DNA of 19,596 nt from JAKSCF01 sp028279945 (GTDB taxonomy: Bacteria; Bacillota; Clostridia; Peptostreptococcales; JAAYPU01): NCBI GenBank assembly GCA_028279945.1, contig JANQMT010000159.1, positions 1 to 19,596 on the forward strand. Reading direction: 5' to 3'. Both the position numbers and the translations under genes were made by a program. Of the stretch, positions 1 to 7,640 are shown in pieces. The number at the start of each line of letters is the position of its first letter. Positions within the stretch are counted from its first letter, which is position 1. The notes below the pieces were generated by a model. The model saw only the letters and a list, made by a program, of their open reading frames with translations, did not search any database and was not told where the DNA came from.

Positions 1-6
1 GTTTTT

Positions 7-34
7 AAAGAGTCGGGATATCCCGACTCTTTTT
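7..34 (+). terminator. Intrinsic terminator of an upstream gene outside the window
   Basis: A perfect 26-base palindrome (7-32) is followed by a long pyrimidine-rich, T-rich run on the + strand. The T-run lies only on the right, so it most likely ends a + strand transcript that entered from the left. Confidence 0.8.
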
Positions 35-66
35 CTTTTCTCTCTTTTTGTCTCTCAACTAATTTC

Positions 67-120
67 TTACAGAATTCTAACAGAAAGAACCTTTACAAAC
101 TGTTAAAAGCTTTGTATGAT
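67..120 (+). promoter_or_regulatory. Distal promoter P1 with PhoP-like tandem boxes before the TolC-family gene
   Basis: TTTACA (92-97) and TATGAT (115-120) are separated by 17 bases, a good sigma-A promoter. Four hexamers resembling the Bacillus PhoP box lie across it: TTACAG (67-72), TAACAG (78-83), TTTACA (92-97) and TTAAAA (103-108). They form two pairs with 11-base periodicity, as OmpR/PhoB-type response regulators prefer. The promoter is read directly from the sequence; the regulator assignment is inference. Confidence 0.5.
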
Positions 121-166
121 GCTTATAAGATAAATTTTTCATTTATATTACATTTTATGTAATCCC

Positions 167-195
167 TTGACTTTTCAATAAGTTAAGGCTAAAAT
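167..195 (+). promoter_or_regulatory. Proximal promoter P2 of the TolC-family gene
   Basis: TTGACT (167-172), a 17-base spacer, then TAAAAT (190-195). Transcription would start near 202, leaving a short leader before the GGAGG at 226-230. Confidence 0.7.
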
Positions 196-238
196 TTAAG
201 ATAAATATGACCACTTAGTCAGTTTGGAGGCGTAAGAA

Positions 239-1387
239 ATGAAGAAAAAAGTAGTGTCGGTCATTCTTGTCGGTTGTCTGATGATTTCTTGTATAGGATG
301 GATTTCCGCAGATACGGATATTGTAAATAGTATGGACTTTCAAGGTGAAGCTGTAAAACTTTCTTTGAATGAAGCTATTGACAGAGCATTAACAGAAAGT
401 GTATCTGGGAAGACCATAGAATGGAATGAGAAAAAAGCTGAGGCTGAATATTGGGAATTTATGGAAAATTCTGATGATATTGATGCCGTATGGGATGCAG
501 GAATCAGTTACGCATCAACTAGATCCGATGCAGAGATATTAGAATTTACAGGCAGATTTTATAGAGAACAGAGAAAAAGAAATAAAACCGCTGAACAGAA
601 TGCCCTTAAGGCACAGGTTATAGAAGTTTATTTCTCAATTAACAATCTAAATGAACTGGTTGAAATCAACCGAGAAAATGTAAAAGTGAGACAAACCCTT
701 TATGATAACTGTAAGACAAAGTTTGAGCTTGGAATGGTAGCCAAACAAGATGTGTTAAAAGCAGAATATGAAATGATGAACGCTCAAACAACATATGAGG
801 AGTCTGTGGTTAATTTAAAAAATGCCAAAATGAGTTTTAACTTGCTGCTAGGCTATGAACCTATGCAGGAAGTTGTTCTGACAGATACTATCTCAGAGAA
901 TGCACATGCAGAAGATATCAGTATAGCTGATGCAGTGTCACAAGCATTACTTGAAAGAAACGAAATTTATGCTGCAAAATTCCAATTTGACCTGGCAGAA
1001 ATGACTATGGAAAGTCTCAAAAAGAAAACCGTTAGTGCTTCACATCATAAAAAACAAAAAGTTGCTTTGGAACAATCAATAGTTGAGTATCCCATTGCCT
1101 TTGATAAAGTAGAAATGGATGTAAGAGAAAAATATATGGATATGCAGCAAAAGAAGGCTGCTATTGAAACAAGCAAAAAATCCGTAGAAGCTTTAGAGGA
1201 AGCCTTAAGATTGGTACAGCTTTCTTATGAAGCAGGGCTTTCTATATTAACGGATGTTCAAGAACTACAAACACAAGTTTTTCAAGCAAAAGTAGGACTT
1301 TCCAATACAATACTTGACTATAATCTGGCAGTAGATGCTTTTAATGAGTCAATGGGTGCAGGAAGATTTGTAGTACCATTATCATAA
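239..1387 (+). CDS. Secreted TolC/OEP-family coiled-coil protein
   Basis: 382 residues. Start ATG 239 with GGAGG 8 bases upstream. A signal peptide covers about residues 1-24 (MKKK, hydrophobic core, ISA before D25); C18 gives a weak alternative lipoprotein cleavage site. Two repeats typical of the outer membrane efflux protein family follow: about 40-205, with a KFELG...QDVLKAE signature at 161-175 and LLLG at 202-205, and about 226-373, with SYEAGLSILTDVQELQ at 329-344. The protein is mostly amphipathic helix. It is shorter than TolC (over 420 residues), and the segments where the beta-barrel strands would lie are short. Such homologues are known in Firmicutes without an outer membrane, where their role is unclear. 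No membrane fusion protein or pump gene is adjacent in this window. Family call firm; function open. Confidence 0.8.
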   Translation: MKKKVVSVILVGCLMISCIGWISADTDIVNSMDFQGEAVKLSLNEAIDRALTESVSGKTIEWNEKKAEAEYWEFMENSDDIDAVWDAGISYASTRSDAEILEFTGRFYREQRKRNKTAEQNALKAQVIEVYFSINNLNELVEINRENVKVRQTLYDNCKTKFELGMVAKQDVLKAEYEMMNAQTTYEESVVNLKNAKMSFNLLLGYEPMQEVVLTDTISENAHAEDISIADAVSQALLERNEIYAAKFQFDLAEMTMESLKKKTVSASHHKKQKVALEQSIVEYPIAFDKVEMDVREKYMDMQQKKAAIETSKKSVEALEEALRLVQLSYEAGLSILTDVQELQTQVFQAKVGLSNTILDYNLAVDAFNESMGAGRFVVPLS

Positions 1388-1400
1388 ATATGTGTTAATA

Positions 1401-1446
1401 AAAACGTTTTAGAATTTGCAAAAACGCAAATCTAAGACGTTTTTTG
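1401..1446 (+). terminator. Terminator after the TolC-family gene
   Basis: Long stem of 1401-1419 with 1426-1443 (one bulged A and a G-U pair), a short A-rich loop, and a T-run at 1440-1445. It isolates this gene from the SLH gene downstream. Confidence 0.8.
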
Positions 1447-1492
1447 TATACAAAACTTTTATGTCAAATCTCAAACTTCTAATTTAATAACC

Positions 1493-1526
1493 TTGTAATA
1501 CCCTTGTAACCGTTTTATGATATAAT
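1493..1526 (+). promoter_or_regulatory. Promoter of the SLH-domain gene
   Basis: TTGTAA (1493-1498), a 17-base spacer, TATGAT (1516-1521), overlapping TATAAT (1521-1526), which has its own TG extension (1518-1519). A second TTGTAA lies in the spacer at 1504-1509, exactly 11 bases after the first. The leader is about 85 bases and includes a small hairpin (GATTTT 1539-1544 with AAAATC 1550-1555). Confidence 0.65.
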
Positions 1527-1614
1527 ACAGGTGACAGGGATTTTGCTTTAAAATCATCTTTCACTATCTCGAACCTTTGGTTTATAATTTTTTTACATTA
1601 CTTTGGGGGTTTTT

Positions 1615-2724
1615 ATGAAGAAAAAAATAATACTAGGAATCATTACAATGCTTGCAGTTACAAGCTTATCATACGCAACAGTTACTTTTACAGATGTAAC
1701 ACCCGATTACTGGGCGTATTCATATATTGATGCCACATCAGAAATAGGCATTATCAATGGCTTTCCCGATGGCAGTTTCATGCCGGCCAGTCCTGTGACA
1801 AAGGAACAAGCCTTGACCATGATTTACCGATCTATGCAGGCTGCTGGGACGCTTAAGAGCGCCGATGATTTTACACAAGAATACCTTGATATTTTAGCAC
1901 AAAACCAGATTGGAGAATGGGCTTACGCCTATGTTGCTTATGCCCTTAAACAAGGTATTATTTCTACGGAGGATTTAAATACCTTTGTTGAAGGAGAAAC
2001 AGGGCTGCCTGCCAGTAGAGAAGAGGTTGCCGTATGGGCTTCTAAAGCTTTAGACAAAGCCGGCGCTCCTGCCTATATGATTCCTTATAAAGATAAAGAT
2101 GATATTACTCAGAACCATTTATCCTATATTGACATGATGTACAGACATGGCATCATGATTGGAGATGAAAACAACAACTTTAGACCCGATAGCACCATAA
2201 CCAGAGCCGAATTTGCCGCAGTTTGTTCAAGAGTATATAACTTAGGGGCACAAACAGATATAGAAATTGAAAAAGAAGGCATAACCATTGCCGGAGAAAT
2301 CCAAGATATAAAGGATAATCATATATTTATAATAGATGAACAAGAACAAGAAAAAGAGCTTATAATTTCTCCTAATACGGGAATAATCGTCAATGGAACC
2401 TTTGGTACTCTAAAAGGCATTAAAGATAATACAGAGGCGATTATTGCGTTTAACAATGCCGTCGATAATCAAAATATTTTGATTTGGACCAAAGAACTGA
2501 TCTGTGAAGGCTTCATTCAACAAGTTGAGCCGCTTTCTAACGATCAATATAAGTTGACCATACAAAATAACCAAAATGATCAAGTATCCTATCTTCTGGA
2601 CGAAACAGCGGATTTAATGGATAAAAAGGGTAAACAAATATCCATAAGTGACTTGACTTTGAATGAGAATGTTCTGTATACTTGTGATGGTATTAAAATT
2701 CTTGAAGTACAAATTCAAAACTGA
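1615..2724 (+). CDS. Secreted protein with three S-layer homology domains
   Basis: 369 residues from ATG 1615. The TTG at 1603 in the same frame is rejected because its codons form the GGGGG ribosome binding site (1605-1609) of the ATG. Signal peptide at about 1-21 (cut after SYA). SLH1 is about 25-72 (FTDV, YWAY, IINGFPDGSFMP), SLH2 about 99-146 (weaker, EWAYAYVAYALKQGII) and SLH3 about 157-207 (HGIMIGDENNNFRPDSTITRAE). Residues 215-369 form a beta-rich, strongly acidic tail with no family I recognise. SLH triplets commonly bind pyruvylated secondary cell-wall polymer, so the protein is probably anchored to the cell wall with the tail exposed. It is monocistronic by its own promoter. No convincing terminator follows, so reading through to rho is possible. 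Confidence 0.85.
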   Translation: MKKKIILGIITMLAVTSLSYATVTFTDVTPDYWAYSYIDATSEIGIINGFPDGSFMPASPVTKEQALTMIYRSMQAAGTLKSADDFTQEYLDILAQNQIGEWAYAYVAYALKQGIISTEDLNTFVEGETGLPASREEVAVWASKALDKAGAPAYMIPYKDKDDITQNHLSYIDMMYRHGIMIGDENNNFRPDSTITRAEFAAVCSRVYNLGAQTDIEIEKEGITIAGEIQDIKDNHIFIIDEQEQEKELIISPNTGIIVNGTFGTLKGIKDNTEAIIAFNNAVDNQNILIWTKELICEGFIQQVEPLSNDQYKLTIQNNQNDQVSYLLDETADLMDKKGKQISISDLTLNENVLYTCDGIKILEVQIQN

Positions 2725-2792
2725 TTTTTTCACTTCTAAGCTGATTCAGTATGTTTTCATGAGTATTAGTAAAAAGACTTAAATAAGTGTGA

Positions 2793-2820
2793 GATAGGAA
2801 AAATGTTTCCTATCGGGAGG
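2793..2820 (+). promoter_or_regulatory. Hairpin touching the rho ribosome binding site
   Basis: A perfect 9-base-pair stem (GATAGGAAA 2793-2801 with TTTCCTATC 2806-2814, loop AATG) abuts the rho Shine-Dalgarno GGGAGG (2815-2820). No T-run follows, so it is not an intrinsic terminator. Its position suggests a role in translation initiation or transcript stability. Confidence 0.5.
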
Positions 2821-2828
2821 TAATGTAA

Positions 2829-4199
2829 TTGGATGAGAGTATATTAAGAGAGAAAAAGCTTACAGAACTTCGCGAGGTAGCAAAAGCTTTTGGCGTTACC
2901 AGCATTAGTAAGCTAAAAAAAGAGGATTTAATTCGTGCTATTTTAGCTCTGAAAAAAGACGAGAAAAAAGAGTTGGAAACAGAGGTTGTTGAAAAGCAAT
3001 CACCTGCTGAAGGGACTCAGAAGCCTAAAGAAGAACGCAAAAAGAACATACAAGATCTTGAAAACTCAGAAAACAGTGATAAAGTAGAAGGCATATTAGA
3101 GATTGCAGAAGGCGGTTTTGGTTTTTTACGTTTCTATAATTTCCTTACAAGTGAAGAAGATGTGTATGTATCCCCTTCACAAATCAGAAGATTTAACTTA
3201 AAAACAGGAGATAAAGTACTGGGATATACAAGACCACCAAATGACGGTGAAAAATTCAGAGCGTTATTATACGTTAAAGCTGTGAATGGCGATATTCTGG
3301 AAAAGGCTGTCAAAAGACCCAATTTTGATTCTTTGACACCCATTTTTCCTGATGATAGACTATCCTTAGAATATAGTACCAGAGATCTATCAACCCGTCT
3401 AATTGATCTTATTGCACCAATCGGAAAAGGCCAGAGAGGTCTTATCGTTGCACCCCCTAAGGCAGGTAAAACTATATTACTAAAAAAAGTAGCAAACAGC
3501 ATTACAAAGCTTTATAAAGATTTAGAAGTCATTGTTTTACTCATTGACGAACGTCCTGAGGAAGTAACAGATATGCAGCGTTCCATAAATGGAGACGTTA
3601 TTTACTCAACCTTTGATGAACTGCCGTCGAATCATATAAAAGTTGCTGAAATGGTATTATCGAGAGCACAAAGACTGGTAGAACATGGTAAAGATGTAGT
3701 TATTCTATTAGACAGTATTACACGTCTGGCAAGGGCATACAATCTGACGATCCCACCTACGGGAAGAACCCTTTCAGGAGGGTTAGACCCTGGTGCACTA
3801 CATAAACCTAAACGATTCTTCGGTGCGGCAAGAAATATTGAAGAAGGCGGAAGTATTACCATATTGGCGACAGCCTTAGTGGATACGGGAAGTCGCATGG
3901 ATGATGTGATTTTTGAAGAATTTAAAGGAACAGGCAACATGGAGCTGCATTTAGACAGAAAGCTTTCGGAAAAACGTATATTCCCAGCTATTAACCTGAA
4001 TAAATCAAGTACTAGGAGAGAAGAATTACTGCTGTGCCAAGATGAATTAGAAGCCATTTGGAATATTAGACGTGCAATGGCAAATCACTCCACACAAGAG
4101 GTCACTGAAACCATCATCACTCACCTAATGAAAACTCGAAACAATGTTGACTTTGTACAACTCATTAAAAAGGTTTTTAGAGACGAATTCAGAGACTAA
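2829..4199 (+). CDS. rho: Transcription termination factor Rho
   Basis: 456 residues. Homohexameric RNA-dependent ATPase that unwinds RNA from the elongation complex. Rho N-terminal helical domain about 8-45 (LTELREVAKAFGV). A lysine/glutamate-rich insert fills about 45-85, variable between species. Cold-shock-like RNA-binding domain about 86-155 (EGILEIAEGGFGFLR). ATPase core about 170-440 with Walker A APPKAGKT (208-215), LLIDERPEEV (237-246) and Walker B VILLDS (291-296). The Q/R-loop region and the GTGNMELHLDR segment (367-377) are intact. The start is TTG 2829, set by GGGAGG 8 bases upstream; no ATG or GTG is better placed. A hairpin precedes the ribosome binding site. rho-rpmE order is a conserved Firmicutes arrangement. 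Confidence 0.97.
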   Translation: MDESILREKKLTELREVAKAFGVTSISKLKKEDLIRAILALKKDEKKELETEVVEKQSPAEGTQKPKEERKKNIQDLENSENSDKVEGILEIAEGGFGFLRFYNFLTSEEDVYVSPSQIRRFNLKTGDKVLGYTRPPNDGEKFRALLYVKAVNGDILEKAVKRPNFDSLTPIFPDDRLSLEYSTRDLSTRLIDLIAPIGKGQRGLIVAPPKAGKTILLKKVANSITKLYKDLEVIVLLIDERPEEVTDMQRSINGDVIYSTFDELPSNHIKVAEMVLSRAQRLVEHGKDVVILLDSITRLARAYNLTIPPTGRTLSGGLDPGALHKPKRFFGAARNIEEGGSITILATALVDTGSRMDDVIFEEFKGTGNMELHLDRKLSEKRIFPAINLNKSSTRREELLLCQDELEAIWNIRRAMANHSTQEVTETIITHLMKTRNNVDFVQLIKKVFRDEFRD

Positions 4200-4220
4200 A
4201 AAATTAGATAAAAATTCTCC

Positions 4221-4249
4221 TTGCTTCGGACAAGACAGTATGCTATAAT
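4221..4249 (+). promoter_or_regulatory. rpmE promoter with extended -10
   Basis: TTGCTT (4221-4226), a 17-base spacer and a consensus TATAAT (4244-4249) preceded by TG (4241-4242). The leader of about 63 bases contains an alternating AT tract (4280-4292). rpmE can therefore be transcribed independently of rho. Confidence 0.75.
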
Positions 4250-4318
4250 TGAATAGCTATGTTAAGAAGTATATTTTTAATATATATATATAACAAGAAT
4301 GGAAAGAGGTGAGTCGGT

Positions 4319-4525
4319 GTGAAAAACGGAATACATCCAGATTATAAAGATTGCGAAGTAAAATGTGCATGTGGTAATGCTTTTAAGACTAAATCCATTA
4401 AGGATGAAATAAAACTTGAAGTATGTTCAGAATGCCATCCATTCTTTACCGGAACTCAAAAGACCGCTAGTCGTGGTGGACGTATAGAAAAATTCAATAA
4501 AAAATACAAAATGGAAGAAAAATAA
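4319..4525 (+). CDS. rpmE: 50S ribosomal protein L31, zinc-binding type
   Basis: 68 residues, normal length for L31. GTG start 4319, with GAGGTGA (4306-4312) 6 bases upstream. The zinc ribbon is complete: C16 and C18 (CACGN) and C36 and C39 (CSECH), followed by the family's HPF-x-TG and RGGRIEKFNKK segments. It is therefore the zinc-containing C+ paralogue rather than the zinc-free form induced by zinc starvation. It lies behind rho with its own promoter and ends directly in a terminator. Confidence 0.96.
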   Translation: MKNGIHPDYKDCEVKCACGNAFKTKSIKDEIKLEVCSECHPFFTGTQKTASRGGRIEKFNKKYKMEEK

Positions 4526-4552
4526 AATCGGAGTATACGCTCCGATTTTTTT
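4524..4552. terminator. Bidirectional terminator between rpmE and prmC
   Basis: Stem AAAATCGGAG (4524-4533) with CTCCGATTTT (4540-4549), loop of 6. Seven T residues (4546-4552) follow on the + strand, and an interrupted T-rich run follows on the - strand. The rpmE stop overlaps its left edge and the prmC stop its right edge, so one hairpin serves both convergent genes. Confidence 0.88.
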
Positions 4553-5408
4553 ATCCTCTTGCTTTTACTACCCTATCATGTCCGGCTAAATCTTTAATCA
4601 CCTCTATACCGTCATAAACGCTTTCGCTTCTCAATAAATCCGTAACAGCCGCAGCCTGATCATATCCAATTTCTAAAAAGATCAGACCATTATTTTTTAG
4701 ATAATGGGGTGCATCCTTAATAATACGCCTGTAAAAATCCAATCCATCCTTTCCACCGGCTAAAGCCGAACGAGGCTCATATTTGGAGACTTCTATTTGA
4801 AGCGAATCGATTGATTCATCCGGAATGTACGGTGGATTAGAAACAATCATATCAAATTTTTGATGTTTAATAGGCGCAAATATATCACCTTCAAAGAAGT
4901 GCATCTTATGATGGACGCCATGGGTAACGGCATTTTGCTTTGCAACTTTTAGTGCGGCACAGCTGATATCCACACATGAAACATCAACTTTAGAAGCATA
5001 ATAAGCCAAACTAACACCAATAGCACCGCTTCCACAGCCTATATCCAAAATACTTATACCAGATGGGTGAGTTAATTCAACGGCTTTTAAAACATTTTCA
5101 ACTAAAATTTCCGTATCGGGTCTTGGGATGAGTACATCCTGATTGACCATAAAATCCAAACCCATGAAGGCTTGTGTACCGGTAATATACTGAAGCGGCA
5201 TGCCTTCTAAACGCTTGTTAAGGTGCCATTCAAATTCTTCATAAGTAGCAACATCTATTTCATATTCAGGATACATATAAAAATAACTTTTATCTTTATC
5301 CATTACAAAGGCCAGAAGCAATTCAGCATCCAGCCTTGGTGTTAATGATCCGCTTTTTTCAAGTAGATGGGATGTATGGTTAATAATTTCTCTTATGTTT
5401 CGTTCCAT
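4551..5408 (-). CDS. prmC: Release factor glutamine N5-methyltransferase PrmC
   Basis: 285 residues, usual length. Uses S-adenosylmethionine to methylate the glutamine of the GGQ motif in release factors RF1 and RF2, raising termination efficiency. N-terminal helical domain about 1-85; IPRPDTE (94-100); SAM-binding LDIGCGSGAIG (121-131); acidic D148 after the second strand; catalytic NPPYIP (191-196). ATG 5406-5408 with AAGGAA about 9 bases upstream. The start lies inside the 3' end of yqhQ (16-base overlap), which indicates translational coupling and one transcript. The substrate gene prfA lies on the same strand upstream but about 8.7 kb away, separated by the cassette at 6483-13851. Confidence 0.95.
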   Translation of the reverse strand: MERNIREIINHTSHLLEKSGSLTPRLDAELLLAFVMDKDKSYFYMYPEYEIDVATYEEFEWHLNKRLEGMPLQYITGTQAFMGLDFMVNQDVLIPRPDTEILVENVLKAVELTHPSGISILDIGCGSGAIGVSLAYYASKVDVSCVDISCAALKVAKQNAVTHGVHHKMHFFEGDIFAPIKHQKFDMIVSNPPYIPDESIDSLQIEVSKYEPRSALAGGKDGLDFYRRIIKDAPHYLKNNGLIFLEIGYDQAAAVTDLLRSESVYDGIEVIKDLAGHDRVVKARG

Positions 5409-6352
5409 TTATCATCATTTCCTTGATCTTTTTTCAGGACTAATTTTAATGAATTAAGTGCTACTTCCAGCTGAGATTCATCAGGCTCTCTTGTCGTCAG
5501 CTTCTGAAGCAATAACCCGGGCACACTGATAAATTTAACAAAACTTGAGGTACTTTTTCCTGCCCACTTTAAAACTTCGTAAGATAGTCCTGCAATAATG
5601 GGAATAAAAAGTATCCGTGATAATATTCTCATCCACCAGTTAGGCCAGCCCAGAAACGAAAAGATGAGTAAGCTGATAACCATAACAAACATCATAAAGC
5701 TGGTACCGCAGCGTGGATGAAGCGTAGTAAAGGGCTTACAATTTTCTACCGTGAGCTCTAAACCATTTTCAAAACAATGAATGGATTTATGCTCGGCGCC
5801 ATGATATTGAAATACTCGTTTAATATCTTCCATTCTGGAAATTAAAACAATATATATCACAAAAAGTAGAATCCTGATTAATCCCTCAAATAAGTTGAGC
5901 ACAATGGAGTTGGAAGTCAATGTTTTTATGGGATTGGTAGCAATAGTTGGTAATACAATAAATATACCAACTGAAAAGATAATAGCAGTAATAACTGAAA
6001 AATAAATAATAAAGGAATTGGCGTTATCCCCTAATTTATTTTCAATCCACTGATCAAACTTGCTTTTTTCCATTTCAACTCCAGCTTCTTCTAAAACCTC
6101 AGCTGAGTACATAAGGGTTTTTGTACCGGTTACCATGGCACTGCCTAAAGAATATATGCCCCTGATAAGAGGTAGTTTCCAAAACCTACTTGGCTTTTTT
6201 ACCCGGGTAAGTTTTGTTGTAATTTCATCGTTGGGTTTCCTTACAGAAGTAGCCATACAGGTAGACCCCTTCATCATGACCCCTTCTATAACCGCCTGCC
6301 CGCCAACCTTAGTGGGATTGGCATCCTTTATAAATATTTTATCTAAATCCAA
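5393..6352 (-). CDS. yqhQ: DUF1385 membrane protein (YqhQ family)
   Basis: 319 residues, typical for DUF1385; function unknown. Conserved segments are present: GGQAVIEGVMM (17-27), YHGAEHKSI (183-191) and LHPRCGTSF (211-219). The His, Glu and Cys pattern suggests, but does not prove, metal binding. Hydrophobic segments at about 113-137, 150-172, 217-236 and 242-258 make it an integral membrane protein with the conserved motifs near the membrane surface. The start is TTG (6350-6352), supported by GGAGG 8 bases upstream; the nearest in-frame ATG would remove the conserved N-terminal motif. It overlaps prmC by 16 bases and is transcribed from an extended -10 promoter at 6426-6431. Clostridia commonly keep it next to prmC and prfA. 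Confidence 0.88.
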   Translation of the reverse strand: MDLDKIFIKDANPTKVGGQAVIEGVMMKGSTCMATSVRKPNDEITTKLTRVKKPSRFWKLPLIRGIYSLGSAMVTGTKTLMYSAEVLEEAGVEMEKSKFDQWIENKLGDNANSFIIYFSVITAIIFSVGIFIVLPTIATNPIKTLTSNSIVLNLFEGLIRILLFVIYIVLISRMEDIKRVFQYHGAEHKSIHCFENGLELTVENCKPFTTLHPRCGTSFMMFVMVISLLIFSFLGWPNWWMRILSRILFIPIIAGLSYEVLKWAGKSTSSFVKFISVPGLLLQKLTTREPDESQLEVALNSLKLVLKKDQGNDDKWNET

Positions 6353-6425
6353 AATCTTATCCTCCGTATGATTGGTAAGTATCTATAATTTTATTTAATC
6401 TCTAATGACTATTGCACTAGTATTT

Positions 6426-6434
6426 ATTATAACA
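6426..6434 (-). promoter_or_regulatory. Promoter of yqhQ-prmC (extended -10)
   Basis: On the - strand, TG-T-TATAAT is present (TATAAT at 6431-6426). The -35 region (6449-6454, TTATGA) is poor, as is common with an extended -10. It gives a leader of about 65 bases before the TTG start. Confidence 0.5.
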
Positions 6435-6445
6435 TAAAAGGTTTG

Positions 6446-6484
6446 AATTCATAATTAATATTGAATAATGAATAATTATGAATT
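6446..6484. repeat. AT-rich inverted repeat downstream of the flavoprotein gene
   Basis: Perfect 12-base arms AATTCATAATTA (6446-6457) and TAATTATGAATT (6473-6484) separated by 15 bases. The right arm enters the last codons of the flavoprotein gene. It could act as a weak 3' hairpin for the cassette transcript, but it has almost no GC pairs and no clear U-tract. The yqhQ promoter overlaps its left side. Confidence 0.55.
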
Positions 6485-7535
6485 ATTTCTTAATTTCCTT
6501 CTTAATATTTTCAGCAAAAGCTCTCGCTTTTTCCTCTATTCCATCTATTTTCAAAACCGTTCCAGTATCATTAGCCGTTGCAGAAATAAAGAAATATGGA
6601 GGAAGTCGAAATGTTTTATTAATATTTAGACCACTAATTAATTGCTTTGCCAATGCATCAGAGCCGGAATTTCCTGATACGATAACACTAAAAACAGTCT
6701 TTTCATAAAATTTCGTTGTTCGATATAATGCAGTCAGCCGGTTAATAACCGCAGAAATGTTAGCAGATAGATTATCGTTATAATTGGGACATAAAAAAAT
6801 TAATGCATCCGATGATAAAATGGCAGGATAGATTTCTTCAATCATAATACCGCCGTAAAAGCAGGACTTCTGCTGTCCATAATGCAAACAAGTAGTAAAG
6901 GAACAACCAATACAGTCCTTAACAGCACCATTTTCGATATGATGTCTACTAATATTATAACCTTCTAACTGTTCTTCAACCATTTTCCAAAGCATCATGG
7001 TATTAGAAGTTTTAAAATTGCTGGAGTGGAGGACTGCTATTTTAGGATGATCAATCAATTTTGGATTAAATAACCTAAAACGTGCTCCTAAATCTTCACA
7101 TAGCGTAATACATACTTGGTCAAGGGGCTTAGAAATCGTTTTTTGTAGCACTAAAAAATTTGATAGGCTGGCGGTAGCTTCAACAAGCGGGCGGCCCATG
7201 AAGCTGCATCCTAACATATTGGCATGCAAAATTACATTTTGAGCATAAGTTTTGGTAAACAGTTCATTAGAACAATGTATAACAATAACTGCTGATGAGC
7301 CAACTAAGCTATCTTTATCTTTGCTCCAAAGCTTACATAGAAATTTATCCATTTCAGTACAAAAACCTGCCTCGTTAAGTTGTACAGAAAATAATATTTT
7401 TTTGTTTCTTAAATCTTTGGTATCTGAGAGTGATGAAACCTCTTCAATGTTGCTGAAAGAGCTTGAAACAGCTTGCACCATTCTATTAAGTAATGATGAG
7501 GTCTTACAAGGATTGATAATATACAAAGTCTCCAT
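6483..7535 (-). CDS. Two-lobed flavodoxin-like NAD(P)H:FMN oxidoreductase family protein
   Basis: 350 residues from ATG 7533-7535, with GGAGG 10 bases upstream. An in-frame TTG 42 bases earlier is rejected because it would translate the REP-like hairpin. The C-terminal half (about 163-345) has the NADPH-dependent FMN reductase/flavodoxin pattern: KIAVLHSSNFKTSNT (165-179, phosphate-binding loop position), CIGC (208-211) with further Cys at 216 and 225, DALIFLCPNYNDNLSANI (243-260) and a late FSVIVSGNSGSD (282-293). The CxxC-type cluster recalls iron-sulphur flavoproteins, although the spacing is not the classic one. The N-terminal 160 residues look like a diverged second flavodoxin-like lobe (SSAVIVIHCSNELFTKTYA, 80-98). 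It is the last gene of the cassette. The redox partner and substrate are unknown. Confidence 0.7.
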   Translation of the reverse strand: METLYIINPCKTSSLLNRMVQAVSSSFSNIEEVSSLSDTKDLRNKKILFSVQLNEAGFCTEMDKFLCKLWSKDKDSLVGSSAVIVIHCSNELFTKTYAQNVILHANMLGCSFMGRPLVEATASLSNFLVLQKTISKPLDQVCITLCEDLGARFRLFNPKLIDHPKIAVLHSSNFKTSNTMMLWKMVEEQLEGYNISRHHIENGAVKDCIGCSFTTCLHYGQQKSCFYGGIMIEEIYPAILSSDALIFLCPNYNDNLSANISAVINRLTALYRTTKFYEKTVFSVIVSGNSGSDALAKQLISGLNINKTFRLPPYFFISATANDTGTVLKIDGIEEKARAFAENIKKEIKK

Positions 7536-7556
7536 AAAATATGATCCTCCATTATA

Positions 7557-7584
7557 CGGTTGGGCACAGAGACCCAACCCTACA
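7557..7584 (-). repeat. REP-like hairpin, copy 1
   Basis: Read on the - strand: a GTAG foot, then stem GGTTGGG (7564-7558 complement pairs CCCAACC, 7573-7579) and loop TCTCTGTG. It matches copy 2 in foot, loop and architecture, but its stem differs by compensating changes. A 5' GTAG next to a hairpin is the hallmark of REP elements mobilised by REP-associated tyrosine transposases. Confidence 0.7.
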
Positions 7585-7640
7585 GACTTTATAATTGATT
7601 GGTCAAGAACGATTTAGAATAAAAACTTTAAACTACAAAA

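Noticed and set aside
1603..1614. Upstream TTG start for the SLH protein
   Set aside because: Its codons coincide with the GGGGG ribosome binding site of the ATG at 1615, where a typical signal peptide begins.
3134..4057. Two open frames (122 and 141 codons) antisense to rho
   Set aside because: They lie fully inside rho on the opposite strand, lack ribosome binding sites and resemble no protein family; rho itself is complete.
7536..7577. Upstream TTG start for the flavoprotein
   Set aside because: The added 14 residues are translation of the REP-like hairpin; GGAGG precedes the ATG at 7535.
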